This document shows positions 21,366 through 43,770 of a DNA stretch of 64,000 nucleotides, in pieces. A program made the translations under genes and the position numbers. This DNA comes from Chrysomallon squamiferum. Lineage: Eukaryota > Mollusca > Gastropoda > Neomphalida > Peltospiridae. Numbering within the stretch: position 1 is the stretch's first letter; every line of letters starts with the position of its first letter. Where the stretch lies: assembly GCA_012295275.1 (NCBI GenBank), contig CM022670.1:38072251-38136250 (forward strand). Reading direction: 5' to 3'. Under the pieces are notes generated by a model. It saw only the letters and a list, made by a program, of their open reading frames with translations. It had not been told where the DNA came from and made no database searches.

Positions 21366-24311
21366 AGTTGGGCCAGTATGAGAGTTCCTGATTCAGCAAA
21401 TATTTACAATCATTAATTATAACATCTCCTTTGAGGATAAGATCAAAGGAACAAACCTGACTGCTAATGAAGACAAAATTTCAGTTCCAGTTTGCTGTTT
21501 CTTTTTAACCTTGAAGTTTGTGCTGTCCCACATTGCTATGTAACAGCTGAGTGGCTTTGTGTCTCGTTTGCTAGGAATACTCAGAGTGTATAAATTAAAC
21601 TTTGATTTTTGATTTTCTATTAGACCATATCTGAAAACAAATAAAATTCAGATTAATTCCAATTTACAAAAAAAAAGAAAAAAAAGGATTAATAAAAATT
21701 GCATGTTTGATATTATATATATATATATATATATATATTAATTTTTTCCATATTATTAATGAAATCAAATGAAATCATGTTGCTAAAAAAAACACCTAAA
21801 ATAACCCCCAAAAACTCAACTAATTACAAAATTATTTTACAAAAACTAGAATGAAAACTGAAAAATGTATAATTTTAATTCTGAAACTATTCAGTGATAC
21901 ATAAACATACTACTCACCTACAACATCTAAATCTATACTGTTGTGAGTTACTACCGCATACAAGGTCTGTGTTTTTACTTCCTTCCTTGGCATTCCATAC
22001 TTTACCATTAGCCTCCCTTGATACTGTAACTATCTAAAAAAAACATTTATGTCTGGATAAAATAAATAAATTACAAAACTCATGCTACTGGAAACACTGT
22101 ATTTTTCAGGTTTACTTTTGTTTTTTTTGAACACAGTCAAAATGTTGTACAAACTCATTTTTCTAATATTTACCAAAAGTGATCCAGATTTCATGAAAAC
22201 AAAACAGACATGAAACTGTAAGGTGGTTTTTAACATCCAGTGCAAAATTTGAACTGACGTAAAATATACTGAATAAATGAAAACATGATGTGAAAACTTA
22301 GAGATTCTGTTATTAATCAGTGTATTGTAGCCAAAAGGTCAAAACTGTAATGAGCTTTTTAAAAGTTTTTACTTACATGTTTGCCATCAGGACTGAAAGT
22401 AAGATCATCAATATCAGTTTTGTGAGCTTTAACTTCATAAACCTTTTTCAGTTCTGGATACTGCAATAAATCAGAAATATTGATGAACAGATAATTTATT
22501 ACACTTAGATGGTTTAATGTGAGTTTTGTCTTTTTCATTAAATATTACACACATATGCACACTCACAAAAAAAAAAAAAAAGTACCAAGAAAATTTAGTT
22601 ATATATATATATTTGGAAAAGTAGAATTTACAAAAATTTGATTTTTTTTTTATTCACCATTTTGTTAATAGATCATTATATATATATATATAAATAATAA
22701 TGCATATAATTATGGTTTTTAAACACAGATATATCTGTATCTGTATCTATATCTATCTATCTATCTATATATAGATATATATATATATATATATAATACA
22801 GATATAGAAATGGATATAAATATAGATATTAGATAGATATAGATAGATAGATAGATAGAGAGATGTGTGTGTTTTGTATATTAAAAATCTATGATGCTCT
22901 GATATGTACTTACAGTCCAAACCCTCAAAAAACCATCTGCTCCTCCAGTTGCAAGGAGTTTGCTGTCTCCTCCAAACCTGACAACTTTTTGGAAACTATT
23001 GTCTTTGTCAAAGTCTGTTTTTACACTTTCTAAGTGCTTAATGTCAAACGTAATTTGTTTTGTGGCATCCTTCTCTACCTTTTCACTTTCACCTTTCCGT
23101 TTCCTTACAGATCCATCATGAGTACTATCTGTTTGAATAACAAAAAAACAAATAAATTAGTTTTGTACTCTGCAACAAATATGTAAATACGAATTTATTT
23201 TTCTAACACATATAATTAAAATTTGTTATTGAAATACAAACAAATGATATAAATATGAATTTATATCTCTAACACATATAATAAAAATATCTTACTGAGA
23301 TATAAACAAATATGAAAATATGAATACATATAATTAAAATATGTTATTGAGACCAAAAGAAATATGAATTTATATCTCTATAACATATATTTTAACTATA
23401 TGTATTTACCTCTTCTTTTTTCTTTCTTTATTTTTTCAGAACACCAGAATTCAAACAGTATAAATGTATCAAATAAATTAGCATTATAATAATGTTATTA
23501 ACACAGACAAAAAAAAAAAAAAACACATCCTATGCTATGCTATGGTGATGTGATGGATTAAAAAGAAAAAGTGTACCTAACCTTTATTTTTGTCTGGTAC
23601 AATAACTTTATATTTTAATGAGTATGTGTGGCACTCATCATCTTGACCAGCTGCCAGATAATGATGTCTGCCATCATAAAATGTGGTACAGTTCATGACA
23701 GCCTGAATGCCAGTATCATGGCGACACAGACTTGAAGCTGTTATCTTATTCTTCTCCAATTTGAGTTCATAGATCTCCTGAAAATGTTTTAGACGAATTG
23801 GTGTCACTTAATTATATAAAGTCATGATAATCTTTTCTGTATTATATTTAATAAAAAAAAAAAAAAAAACAATGGCAAAGTGGCTAATATTTATTTATAA
23901 AGCAAGTATTATGATATTATGTAAACCATACAAAATTACAACATTAAAATTTACGTGATTATTTACGTTATTTAATGTCATGATAAATTAAATTCGATAT
24001 GTTATAAGATGTGAATTTACGATGTAATAATACTAATAGTGATAGGGTCACATACATTGATCATATAGTCATACTGATACACTGACAGTTTTTAGTATGA
24101 TCATCATTATATGATGACGTGTTGAATTTAGAGATACTTTAAACAGAACCATTAAGAAGACAATGAAAATAATGCTAACAATTGCATTGGGTACACCAGT
24201 CTTAGCCTGACCTCCTCCACCAGCCACAAGAAAATGCCTATCACCCAAAGCACGAACAGCATATAAAGGAAAATCTGTATTTGCAAGTAAACGTCCTTTA
24301 GCAGACGCCAT
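19008..24311 (-). CDS. PREB: PREB / SEC12, SAR1 guanine-nucleotide exchange factor
   Basis: Complete nine-exon gene, 1236 coding nt, 411 aa (human PREB 417). Exons in transcript order: 24180-24311, 23582-23777, 22914-23128, 22377-22460, 21918-22033, 21457-21630, 20876-20948, 20021-20180, 19008-19093 (TGA). All introns have GT-AG ends and consistent phases. The product is an ER membrane protein that loads GTP on SAR1 to start COPII budding. Visible: VAGGGGQAKTG near residues 28-38 (human AAGGGGAAKTG); a seven-bladed beta-propeller with LLATGGADGFLRVW near 168-180, KAHKTDIDDLTFSPDGKH (exon 4) and SGSVAVYISFSLQ (exon 7). A C-terminal hydrophobic anchor lies at about 387-406, with a short lumenal tail. 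The start is the ATG at 24311; an in-frame TTG lies 15 bases upstream. It is divergent to PPP1R42. Confidence 0.95.
19584..20014. repeat. 42-bp minisatellite, ~10 copies, inside the last PREB intron
   Basis: The unit on the plus strand contains ACTGTAAAACATTTAAGAAA plus a GTGTGACTAA segment. Copies nearest exon 8 (19700-20014) are almost identical; those farther away are degenerate. The period is a multiple of 3, so frames run through on both strands (144 aa minus, 115 aa plus). Neither is in the PREB frame, which stops within the intron. On the transcribed minus strand every unit contains TTTTCTTAAATGTTTTACAG, which has the look of a 3' splice site. Confidence 0.95.
22735..22862. repeat. (TATC)n / (GATA)n inverted microsatellite pair
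   Basis: TATC units, an (AT)n centre and then GATA units form a self-complementary, hairpin-prone block in PREB intron 3, about 50 bp from the donor of exon 3. Confidence 0.85.
23140..23400. repeat. Degenerate ~75-bp repeat, 3-4 copies, PREB intron 2
   Basis: Repeated blocks of AATATGAATTTATATCTCTA, ACACATATAATTAAAAT and TTATTGAGA in order, with small deletions. It starts about 12 bp upstream of exon 3 in the transcribed sense. Confidence 0.7.
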
Positions 24312-24942
24312 CTTTGTTAATTTCAACGGTTTACTGCGTGATAGTATTTAAATAAACAAAATTAATTAAGCATACAAATTAACATAACGTACGTTCATAA
24401 TAATTATATTAAATTCGATAACATACAATTAAAAATTAAATAGCAAAATAACACACTTAATTTTTTTTACTTGTATCGGGTTATGTTTTTGGGAGCCGTG
24501 CAATTTATCATAAACGTACGATTTCAAGTCTGACAAAAACAAATATTAAAAAATGTCACAGTATCCGAAAATGTTCAACTAACTGTTGTATAGTTATATA
24601 TTCTATTAATATAAATCATAAATTCACTTTTAACTGATGTGTTAAATACTCAGGGCAAAAACTTTGAAACTTCAAACTGGCAATGATCATTCATTTTAGA
24701 AAAAGTATATTTTCTAAATAAATTATACCAATCGGCATTGATTAAAATGTTCCTGTTAAATAAATTTCTATGTTCATCCTGCTCTATACTACTGCACTAT
24801 TTCACAGTGTTAAGGTGGTAATGAGAACTGCTTTTGGCTTTGGTTACCTATAACTTTTTTTTTTTTTTTTAAATATACGGCTCCCTGATATTTTAACTTT
24901 CACCCGATACTGCAAACGCAATTAATAAATTAAAAAAATATA

Positions 24943-24992
<50 letters not shown>

Positions 24993-27025
24993 CCAAACAC
25001 CGCTATATTATTATTTTTTATTTTTACTTTAAAAAAAAAAAAAAAAAAAAAAAAAGGTAAGGGTTCATAGCAACCGACTTAGCAACTAGACGGACGATAA
25101 TACATGTATGTATTCATACATCTTTAGGACTATTCAATGTTATTGTAAATATAATACTGCTTGGTTAAATTTGGAGTACCCTTATGACGGGTTGTATACC
25201 ACTTAAATATATAGGGAGTGTAAATTTTGAACATCGATTTATATAATTTTGGAACAGAAGAAATATCTGGAGTTATATTTTCGTACAGAAAAGTAAATTC
25301 GGTGGTTGTTCGGACAAGTGTAATTGTATTTGTCGTTGTTGTGAGTTGGTGTTTCTTGAATTTTATTAAGTACATTTTCGTTTAAATTAGTTTAAGTTTA
25401 GGAGAGGGAATTTAATTTGTAATTATGAAAGAATGATAAATGAATAGTTGTTAAGAAATAATTAAGTTAAATTAATTTAATTCGCAATATACTTTATTTT
25501 CTAAGATGTATTTTATGTATTATCGTATGATTCCTATTTCCGACATATATTTATATTATGTTTATTTTATATTAGTATATGATTCTGTAGCATATAACAT
25601 AACCTGTGCATTCATTAACGTATTTTGTTGTTGTTGGTTGTTTGGGTTTTTACTTCTTTTTTTTTTTTTTTTTTGTATGTATGTATCTGGTGAACATAAT
25701 GTATCAAATAGATTAGCAGTTTTTAATAGATATTATGATCCGAATTTTCTAAATGTGATCTCTACAAATTCTTCTCTCTGTGAGCGTGTGCGCGCCTGGG
25801 TGCTTCTTGTCTGTGTATATATGTATGTATCAAACATAAATAATAACATCATTAAAAATATTTCACATATTAGGTATGTGACAAAATTTTCAAAAATAAA
25901 TTTTTCCTTTAAAATTTTATATCCCAGGAATGAGTCCCCAAAAGACACCTGGATATCTTTGATATATCCAAATAAAATTTGCCTTTATTTTTCCTTCAGA
26001 ATCTATGGAGAAAGTGATTTATTTAATTCATTTGGCAGAATAAACACAGAATATTTCATATAGTTTCAAACCACTGTACATGTATTATATATCAGAATAA
26101 AGCTTTATTGAATCCTAGAGATGTACAGTATTTCAAAGCATGTTGCTAAGACTCATGAATATTAATTAATTAATTGCAATAATTTGCTGAAATGTACCCT
26201 TGAATTAGAAATTAAAACATAATACAAAAAGATCAAGACTGATGAATGTAAGAGCCTTTTTATTTTTTTATTAGTAAATTAAAAGCATTAATTTGCCTTA
26301 TGATTTCATTTTATAGATATCAAACAATTCTGAAAAATCTAACTTGATAAGAACTTTCTTCGTAATCAACATCTTTATCAGAAAGAAAATATTATCTAAA
26401 ACTGAATATTATACCATTTAATTACTAAATCAAAGAAAATAAATGAAACAAGAAAGGACTGAGACATCAGAAGAACAGCAGTTGCTATGGCCACATCATA
26501 TGGAGATATAACCTGCTATACCAATCTGAAATTTGGCAGACTATGAGAGAAATACATAATTTGCAATGTGTATATGAATAAGCTTATCTCAGTCACACTA
26601 TGATCATTTGAAATGGTAAACATGCCTGTTGATTCTCTGCTGTTTATCAAAGATAACGTGAAGAAGCTAATAAGATGATGAAGCAGAATATGTTTATTAT
26701 GTCATGTTGTTTTTGAAAATAAATGAAAAAATATTGACCAAATGGAAACATGAATTAGGGAAACCCCTTCAATGAAAACAAAAATGTCACAAAAATCATG
26801 CAATCTTCCTCTGTGTCACATACAGCTTCAGTCACATTCCTATAGATATCAATACTCAGTTGTATGGTTGTTGTTTTGGGGCTTCATCTTGTTGCTGTAT
26901 TGACTTTTTCTTTTACTTTTCTTATTTTTTTAATTAACATTAATCTGTGTAATTTTATTTTGACAGATGCACTTACTGGAAAGTGCTGTTGGTCAAGTGA
27001 AGTTGCCAAGAAGGTGACCAACAAA
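24312..27025. other. Divergent intergenic region between PREB and PPP1R42, with 5' UTRs
   Basis: The two start codons are 2.7 kb apart and point away from each other. Contents: PREB 5' flank, an (ATT)n tract at 24943-24990, poly-A at 25031-25055, the X-box candidate at 25061, and a GTGAGT donor near 25339 that could end a PPP1R42 leader exon. An acceptor at 26961-26966 opens the exon holding the PPP1R42 start, with 59 nt of leader. The 185-aa frame at 25506-26063 is AT-rich and shows no family resemblance; I read it as chance. Confidence 0.6.
25061..25074 (+). promoter_or_regulatory. Possible RFX X-box
   Basis: GGGTTCATAGCAAC fits the X-box consensus GTHNYYATRRNAAC at 12 of 14 positions, including the ATRRNAAC half in full. 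A second AGCAAC half-site follows at 25081. RFX factors drive ciliary and centrosomal genes, and PPP1R42 lies downstream. A 12/14 match can occur by chance. Confidence 0.3.
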
Positions 27026-36882
<9,857 letters not shown>

Positions 36883-39134
36883 AACACCAAACAGTGTTTC
36901 CTCATGGTTGTTGTCATATTTTTTTTTTTTTACTTATCAACAAAACATTCTTTGAGGTTATGCCAATAACAACACACAATTCTTAACCGGTCGTCTTCTC
37001 CATTTCTTTGTTTCACTGGACTAAAAATTTAGAAACTATTTGTGTGAAACTTTTTAATGTGTGAATCGTGGATGTTGAATGTCATGGAGGATAATGGAAT
37101 TAATTCTGCTGTTTATTTGTTACCAGAAACAAAACATTCCCTGGGGCTCTGTTTTTGTATAGAATATACAAGTGTGGCTTTTTTTTTTTTTTAATTTTTT
37201 TTTTTTTTCACAAGACTATATTATTCTGTGAATTTTTCGTGTTTTAAATAATGGATGGGAGATTTTTTTCAAGAAGATGTACACTGCATGAATCTGCTGC
37301 ATACACGAGTGGACACTTAAGTTGATCTGTGATATGAAATATTTGTTATAGAGTTATATATTATTATATGTAAATACAGAGTGGTCAGTATATATTATTA
37401 CTTTATCTGTGTGTTGCTGCTGCTGCTGCTGCCAGATTATTTTAGCTTTTGGTGCAGATTAACTATGTCTTTCACACTGCTCAATTTCAGTATAATCAAC
37501 AAAAATATTTTTTTTAAAGTGTAACCTCAGTTTATTACTGGCATTCGCAGTAGACTGAAAATATAATTCAGGTATTACAGTTCTATATAAAAATGTGGTT
37601 TGAGATTTTATTTTCTATTAAACAAAATGTCTAAATGTTTAATATTAAGCATGCTGATTACTTACTGAAAGTTTTATGCAACCAACAGCAGTATAGAATA
37701 TAGAATACAGTAGAATTACACATCATCTTATACCTTAATTGAAATAACTAAGTGTAAATTTAGAATTGTGAAAATGTTTTGGATGACAAAATAAAACTGA
37801 TAATTAAGTGTCACAGGAATGGAATATTTGTAGTAAGAGATTTAATGTTTTATTGGTATGTCAGCATCCTTTAATACACAGTGCATAACATAAATGGATT
37901 GGTTGAATGAAATTTGAAATCTGGGAAGAGAAAGAAACAAATTTAATTTGAGAAGGGGACGGTGCTAGGTCTTTGAGATTTAAAAAAATAATAATAAATT
38001 TTCTAAGTAATTAATTTTTATTTGATACTATTTGGGAATAAAAACTGTTAGAAACAACCTTTAAAATAAATAAATAAATAATAATAGAAATGATGATAAA
38101 TGTTTTGTGCAGTACTATGTAAAAAATAAGATTTTAGTGGATGAGCAGAAACACATGATTTTCGTGTATGGACTGACGTCTTTGTATAGCACCATGGATA
38201 ATAAATGTTGTAGTGACAAGTTGTTGTGAATGTTGTAATGTTGAAATGTTTTTGATGTTATACATTCTCTATTGTAATATAAGAAATTACATTTTATTTA
38301 ATTTTTTTTTTTTTTTTTTTATGCGTGAACATTCAGCAATAAGCAATAATGTGTTCTGCTGAATATGTATTTTTAGATTCATTTATCTATTATTCTTATT
38401 TTTTTACGTCACTTTTTAATTTTATATTATATTTAATTTTATTTCTATTTTTTTTGATAATTTTTCAGTGTTTGTGATAGAGCTTGAAAGGGTATAGATA
38501 AGTACATTATTCGTTTTGTTTTAAGAATTAAATTATTTGTAGATATTGTCTGTGACAAACAAAACATCTGATACAGATTGTAAGAATTTTATTTTTTAAT
38601 TTTCTGGGTTGTATGTGAGTATTTGCTTGTGTAGGATTCTTAATCTGGTTAGTTACGCCTTTTTTGCCTCTTAAAATCCTCTTGTATTTCTCTAGAATAT
38701 TAATATTTATAAACTATAACAAAAAAATTAATAATAATCTAGAGTGGAATGACAAAAATGATTCCTAGCATATTAAAACACTGGTCAGTGTTCAACAAAA
38801 ATATTTTTTGAAATAAAAATTCAGAATCTTGCACTTGCTAAATTATGCCTATAGAAAACCTTTTATCACACGTAAACCCGAAACTTAATCTCTAAATTCA
38901 TTTTCCAAATGGCTAAACAGAATAAATCATTTTGCAGTTAGGTATATCTCAAAATGATGGACCTTCATCTGAATCATTTCCACAGATTACATATTTGTTT
39001 AATTTGTTAATATTTATAACCAGTTTTTATTTGTTACAAGCATATTCTGTGTTATTACTGATACGTTTGTTGTCTTGGATTTTTTTTTTATGCTTTTGAA
39101 AATATTATTATTATTATTATTATTATTATTACTG

Positions 39135-39181
<47 letters not shown>

Positions 39182-40178
39182 TATTATTATTATTATTATT
39201 ATTATTGAAAAATAACTAAATATGTAATACAGTATAAATTGTGCTTGAAAATAAAAATTGGTTAATTAGAAGTTATGCACAGTAATATAAATTTTCACAG
39301 CAATATATATATTATATAGATTTGTTACCCTGCCACCTCAGTATTAGTTGCTGGTTCTAATCAGACGCTCATTTTTAATGTTGCCTTTATAATTAGAATT
39401 CACATTGTTATGATTGTTTTCACTGCCACTGTGTAACATGGCTGCTGTATATTATAAATGTGTGAACAATGTTTGAAACAATACTCCGTGTTTGTTTTTC
39501 ATTGTGGGATAATATTATTAGTCTACTTCAGAATGTCTCGTTACTTTGCTCTGAATCTTCAGTAACATAAGACTTGATAAAAATGGTAATTAACAAGCAT
39601 TCATTTATCTAGAGGCATTAAAAGGTCATCCATTCATAGTGGTTTCTTGCAGAAGGACAATCCATAGTAACATTCTAAACAGAACAGTGACTGAGGCAGA
39701 AGTTTAAGGATAATTAGGTTTCAGATTCCAGTACTGCAGTTAAACAAAAGCTAATCTTGTAAAGTCATTCACAAGACACAAGCTACAAGACTTCGTTTCT
39801 GTATTCCATAGGCACAGCGTTTTTAGCAAATGTTTTTAGGCCTACACATAAACAAATTATCCACAAAAGAACAAAATGAAGAAAAACATGTTAAATACTA
39901 AGAATTTTTTAAAAAAAGAAGAAATCAAATATACCTCATATACCCCATACATTTTTACAACAGCAATGCAGTGCGTTTTTCTGTTTGCTGAATGATGTTG
40001 TGGAGTTGACTGTGTTTTATATCAATAACAAGCACTACATGAAAAGATTTGAAACAAGTTTATCATGTAAATGCTCATATTCTGCTACAGAAGTTAACTC
40101 AAATATTCTACAAGTACGTTGCAGAAAGTTAGATGTATATTTTAATATTTTACTCAACTACTACATAAAATATATTTA

Positions 40179-40218
<40 letters not shown>

Positions 40219-40629
40219 AAAATATATATATATATATATATATTCTGAGCAATGTACAAAACATGAAATTAATTCTTAAAAACTAATTTGGTACAAAAAA
40301 ATCAAAACTGGCAGTGCTGCTGTAGTGTATTTATTTGTGTTAGAACAATGATACAGAGTATTTCTCTATCAACCAACAAGTGGCTGAAGTAACAGCAACA
40401 TTTTCATCTATAATAACAACATGACAATTCACTTGTTAATCAATAGTAACAGCATTTATATTTTAATTAAACAATATTAGGAAGATGATATTTAACAACA
40501 TGCAGCATGAAAAACATCCACTGTCAGGTGTAAAACAAAGGTAAACATAACAAAATGGTGACTATTCACAAAAATTCTAAGTTAGTCAAAACACAGTGTC
40601 AAGAGCTGTACAAAAAGTATTAAAGTTTA
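36883..40629. other. PPP1R42 3' UTR and intergenic AT-rich sequence
   Basis: No further exon recognised. Several AATAAA motifs follow the stop, one at about 37787 and others later; the cleavage site is not determined. An interrupted (ATT)n tract lies at about 39102-39206, and (TA)n blocks flank a TATTTAAAAA direct duplication at 40175-40243. Confidence 0.6.
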
Positions 40630-43250
40630 TTTAAATTATAATTTATGATTAGTAAATCTCAAATTTTTTTTAAATGCATTCAGGATGGAATCAAAATGAT
40701 TCATTCATTTATTTGACCAAATATATCTGTGAATCTGCCTAAGATGATTGCACTCCACCAAAATGTGGCACACTGTCAGAGAACACTGTCAGAGTACACT
40801 GACAGTGTTCACAGTGAGGTGGACGATCCTTCTTCAGGGTAAATGAACAGGAGAAACAAGTACTTCTGATGTTAGCACAACACAACACTTTCTTGTCCTT
40901 CCTGCATTGCTTGTTGGAGGACTGGCTTGACAGAATGAAGTTTGTTCACGACTGCACCATTCCAATCATCCTGCCAAATAGAAAAACTATGTCAGAGAAT
41001 CAGATGTGTAAAATCATCATAAGACCCACAAGCTTTTACATGAGGCAAATCTAAAGCAGACTTGACAGCAGAATCTGCTCCTGATGCCAACATGGCTGGG
41101 TACCCAACAATAAACAATATTTTTATTGGCATTAGATAACAAGATACACTTTCAAATCACCATCCCAATTAAGGGATACTTGAGCTCCATATGCTGTAAA
41201 GTATGAAGACAAGAAAGGGAGTCTGTGAAAATAATGCCTTTGGATGCAAAAGAATGTTTAATTTCTTCAAGGGCTTTAAGAATTGCCTGAAGTACATTGT
41301 GAAAGCTGATGCTGAATCAGGCAACCTCATAGAAAACTTTATGTTTGATAGAAGAACTAGCACATGAAACACTGATGATAAATAATAGGATTTGTGCTGT
41401 TTTCTAAGATGTGCAACATCCAGCACAATTTTTGGTGGGTTGACACAAAGAATAACAAAATATGTAGGTGTTTTCAAAATGTCTGAAAAATCAATGTTGG
41501 AGGCAGTTAGTAACTGCTTGATGCAAAGACCAAATGTTTTAATGCTATTCGGCCTTGCATCAAACAACCTCTTGTCAAATACTGTATCATATGCAGGATG
41601 TTTTGGTAATGATTTTATCTTAGAAGCAAAATTCATGTGTCTCAACGCACAAGCTCTGCACAGGAAATGTTCTGAATGCACCAAGACACAACCTAAGTCC
41701 CTGGTTAAATACAGGATCTGCTGTCCCATAAACAATGCACCCATAATCCAATCTTATTAAAGACAATAAAGTTGGAGCATGACGTTTCAGTCTGCTCCCC
41801 ATTCAGTATTGCCAATCGTTTAAAAAATATTGAGGGCCTTTAACCTTGTACTTAATATTTTTTAAATAGGGTTCAAAGGATAATTTCCTGTCAAATATAA
41901 CCCAGAGAAATGTCTCTCCTCCACAACAGGAATTGGACTTTTGTCAAGAAATAATTGTGGGTCCAAATGGAGACCTCTGTTCTGACAGATAGGCATACAT
42001 ACTGTGTTTGTCTTTGAGAATCTAAAGCCATTGTCAGCTGCCCATTGCTGAAGTTTATTCAGACAAAATTGCAACTGATGTTTGATAATAATTAAGTTGG
42101 ATGATCTGTAGCAAATCTGAAAATCGTCGATGTATAAAGAGCAATCAACTCCAGGTTTTAAACACTAGGTGATGCAGTTAATTTCATAGAAAATAAGGTT
42201 ACTGACAGGATGCTAACCTGATGTGCATCCATCTCTTGCCAACATGAATCAGTAGAGCCCATCCAGACTTCTTTTTAAAAATTCATTATAAAAATGGGAA
42301 GGCGACCTTTCATATGTTCATTATGTTATATTTCCATGCAGTTCCATGCAGCTTATGCAGTGCATAAGCTTTCTCCAAATAAAAAAACTCAGAAACTAGA
42401 TGTCAATTGTGGACAAAAGCTTCCCTGCAAAATGTTTCAAATCTAACAAGATGATGGTGCGACGTCTGGATCTGCAACCACACTGCACATTAGTAAGCAG
42501 TTTGTGAGCTTCAAAAACCCAGACAAGTCTACAATTGATCATTCATTCCATGGCTTTGCAGATGCAACTTGCCAAGGCAATAGGGCAATAATTAGTAGCC
42601 TTTATTGGATCCTTACCAGATTTTGAAACAGGAATGACATTTTCTTTCCTCAAATCAGAAGCAAACTTATCAAAAATCTAAATATTATTGAAAATTCATG
42701 TTAGAAGCAAGAGAGAAGAGCTGGTTAAATGTTTACTTAACTGGTAGTCTATTTCATTTGGGCTTCTTGGAGTGTCATGAGCTCTGAATAGTGCATCCTC
42801 CAATTCTTCTGTGGAGAAGAGCATGTGGTATACTTCAGCATTTTCAGATGAAATTTTAAAAGACTTTATTGTGTGAAATCATCTGTACTAAAAGAATAAT
42901 AAGAATTATGAGAAATGTTATCTGTGACCTCATGGCAGTGTGAGGCTGTGACATGACGTGTGTCATTGGCAGACAGATGGTGGACAGTGTTACAGGATTT
43001 CTTTCCCTTGATTTTTCGGATTTATTCCACACAGATTTAACTGATGTTTGGGAATTCATATTGGAAATATATTTTCTTTTTGAATGCCTTTGCCCCAATA
43101 ATAAGATAACAATCCAGATTGCCCTCAGCTTGCTCCCGTTTGAACCTTTCATTGGCCCTGTTGTGCTCTTTGATTGCATATTTACTATAATCAGTAAACA
43201 TTGGTTTAAAAAGTTTTGGTACTGCCGAAGTCTAAGACCCAATCACTAGA
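40630..43250 (-). pseudogene. Decayed non-LTR retrotransposon, I-group type, with RT and RNase H remnants
   Basis: Read on the minus strand, the parts follow in order. A basic linker comes first (SKRKYISNMNSQTS, about 43050). RT motifs follow: VIPVSKSGKD and NYCPIALASC (about 42570-42650), HKLLTNVQCGCRSRR (about 42480), the catalytic YIDD (about 42120-42135), LNKLQQWAADNGF (about 42030), and LDYGCIVYG with RLCLGAFRT (about 41680-41760). RNase H sequence is seen as FTDSLSCLHTLQHMELKYPL (about 41180-41240), and a C-terminal zinc knuckle PPHCEHC lies near 40820. Stops and frame shifts separate these parts, so it is inactive. The endonuclease domain is not found: it is 5' truncated, or its 5' part is unrecognisable. 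RT followed by RNase H suggests the I/Ingi/Nimb group. Confidence 0.85.
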
Positions 43251-43770
43251 AACGTTGTCCAGGAATTCGAAAAAAATCGTCTTGGATTTCTTTACACCAT
43301 TTATCATGGACTCTTCGACCGAAGACGAAAAGTCCGAACCTCGGTATGGACTCTTTTCAGAGTCCCGTCAGAAGTTAAAGCTATTGTTTGTTTTGTTGCT
43401 TTTGTTTGTTTGTTTTGTTTGTTGTTGCTGGTTTTTTGTTGTTGTTGTTGTTGTTTTAGCCATAGTAGAACTTCGTTATTTCATCAACCGTCCCCCCCCA
43501 CCGAGCCCATCAAGGGGACGTCATCTAGCGGAAGTCCAGCAGACACGCATGCCAGGGATACGTGCTCGATATACTCGGGTAATTAAAACAATAAATCACC
43601 TGAATGTCCCCAGTCACCGCCACGAGAGCTGCATATCAAAATAATTTTAACAGTATTTGTTCTAGACAATTAAACAAAACAGTGGTTGTTAGCGCTCGAG
43701 TTTGACGTGATCAGCCGATTGATCAGGTCGGGCCGAATTTAGGATAAAGACCGTTCATTGTAAACAGTCG
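43251..43770. other. GC-richer island beside the retrotransposon, with a short acidic open frame
   Basis: Less AT-rich than the neighbourhood, with several CpG dinucleotides. An ATG at 43306 begins MDSSTEDEKSEPRYGLFSES, with a possible donor GTATGG after 13 codons. The frame is also open upstream from 43216. It then runs into a GTT microsatellite (43385-43455). It could be a lost or unrecognised first exon, or older repeat sequence; I cannot assign it. Confidence 0.35.

Noticed and set aside
25506-26063. 185-codon plus-strand frame
   Set aside because: It is AT-driven (Tyr, Ile, Phe, Asn) without recognisable domain or splice context. At this base composition such a length can arise by chance.
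41392-41760. 122-codon plus-strand frame
   Set aside because: It is the antisense shadow of the retrotransposon remnant, which is clearly readable on the minus strand.
43385-43455. Leu/Val-rich possible membrane segment
   Set aside because: It is a reading of a GTT-rich microsatellite.
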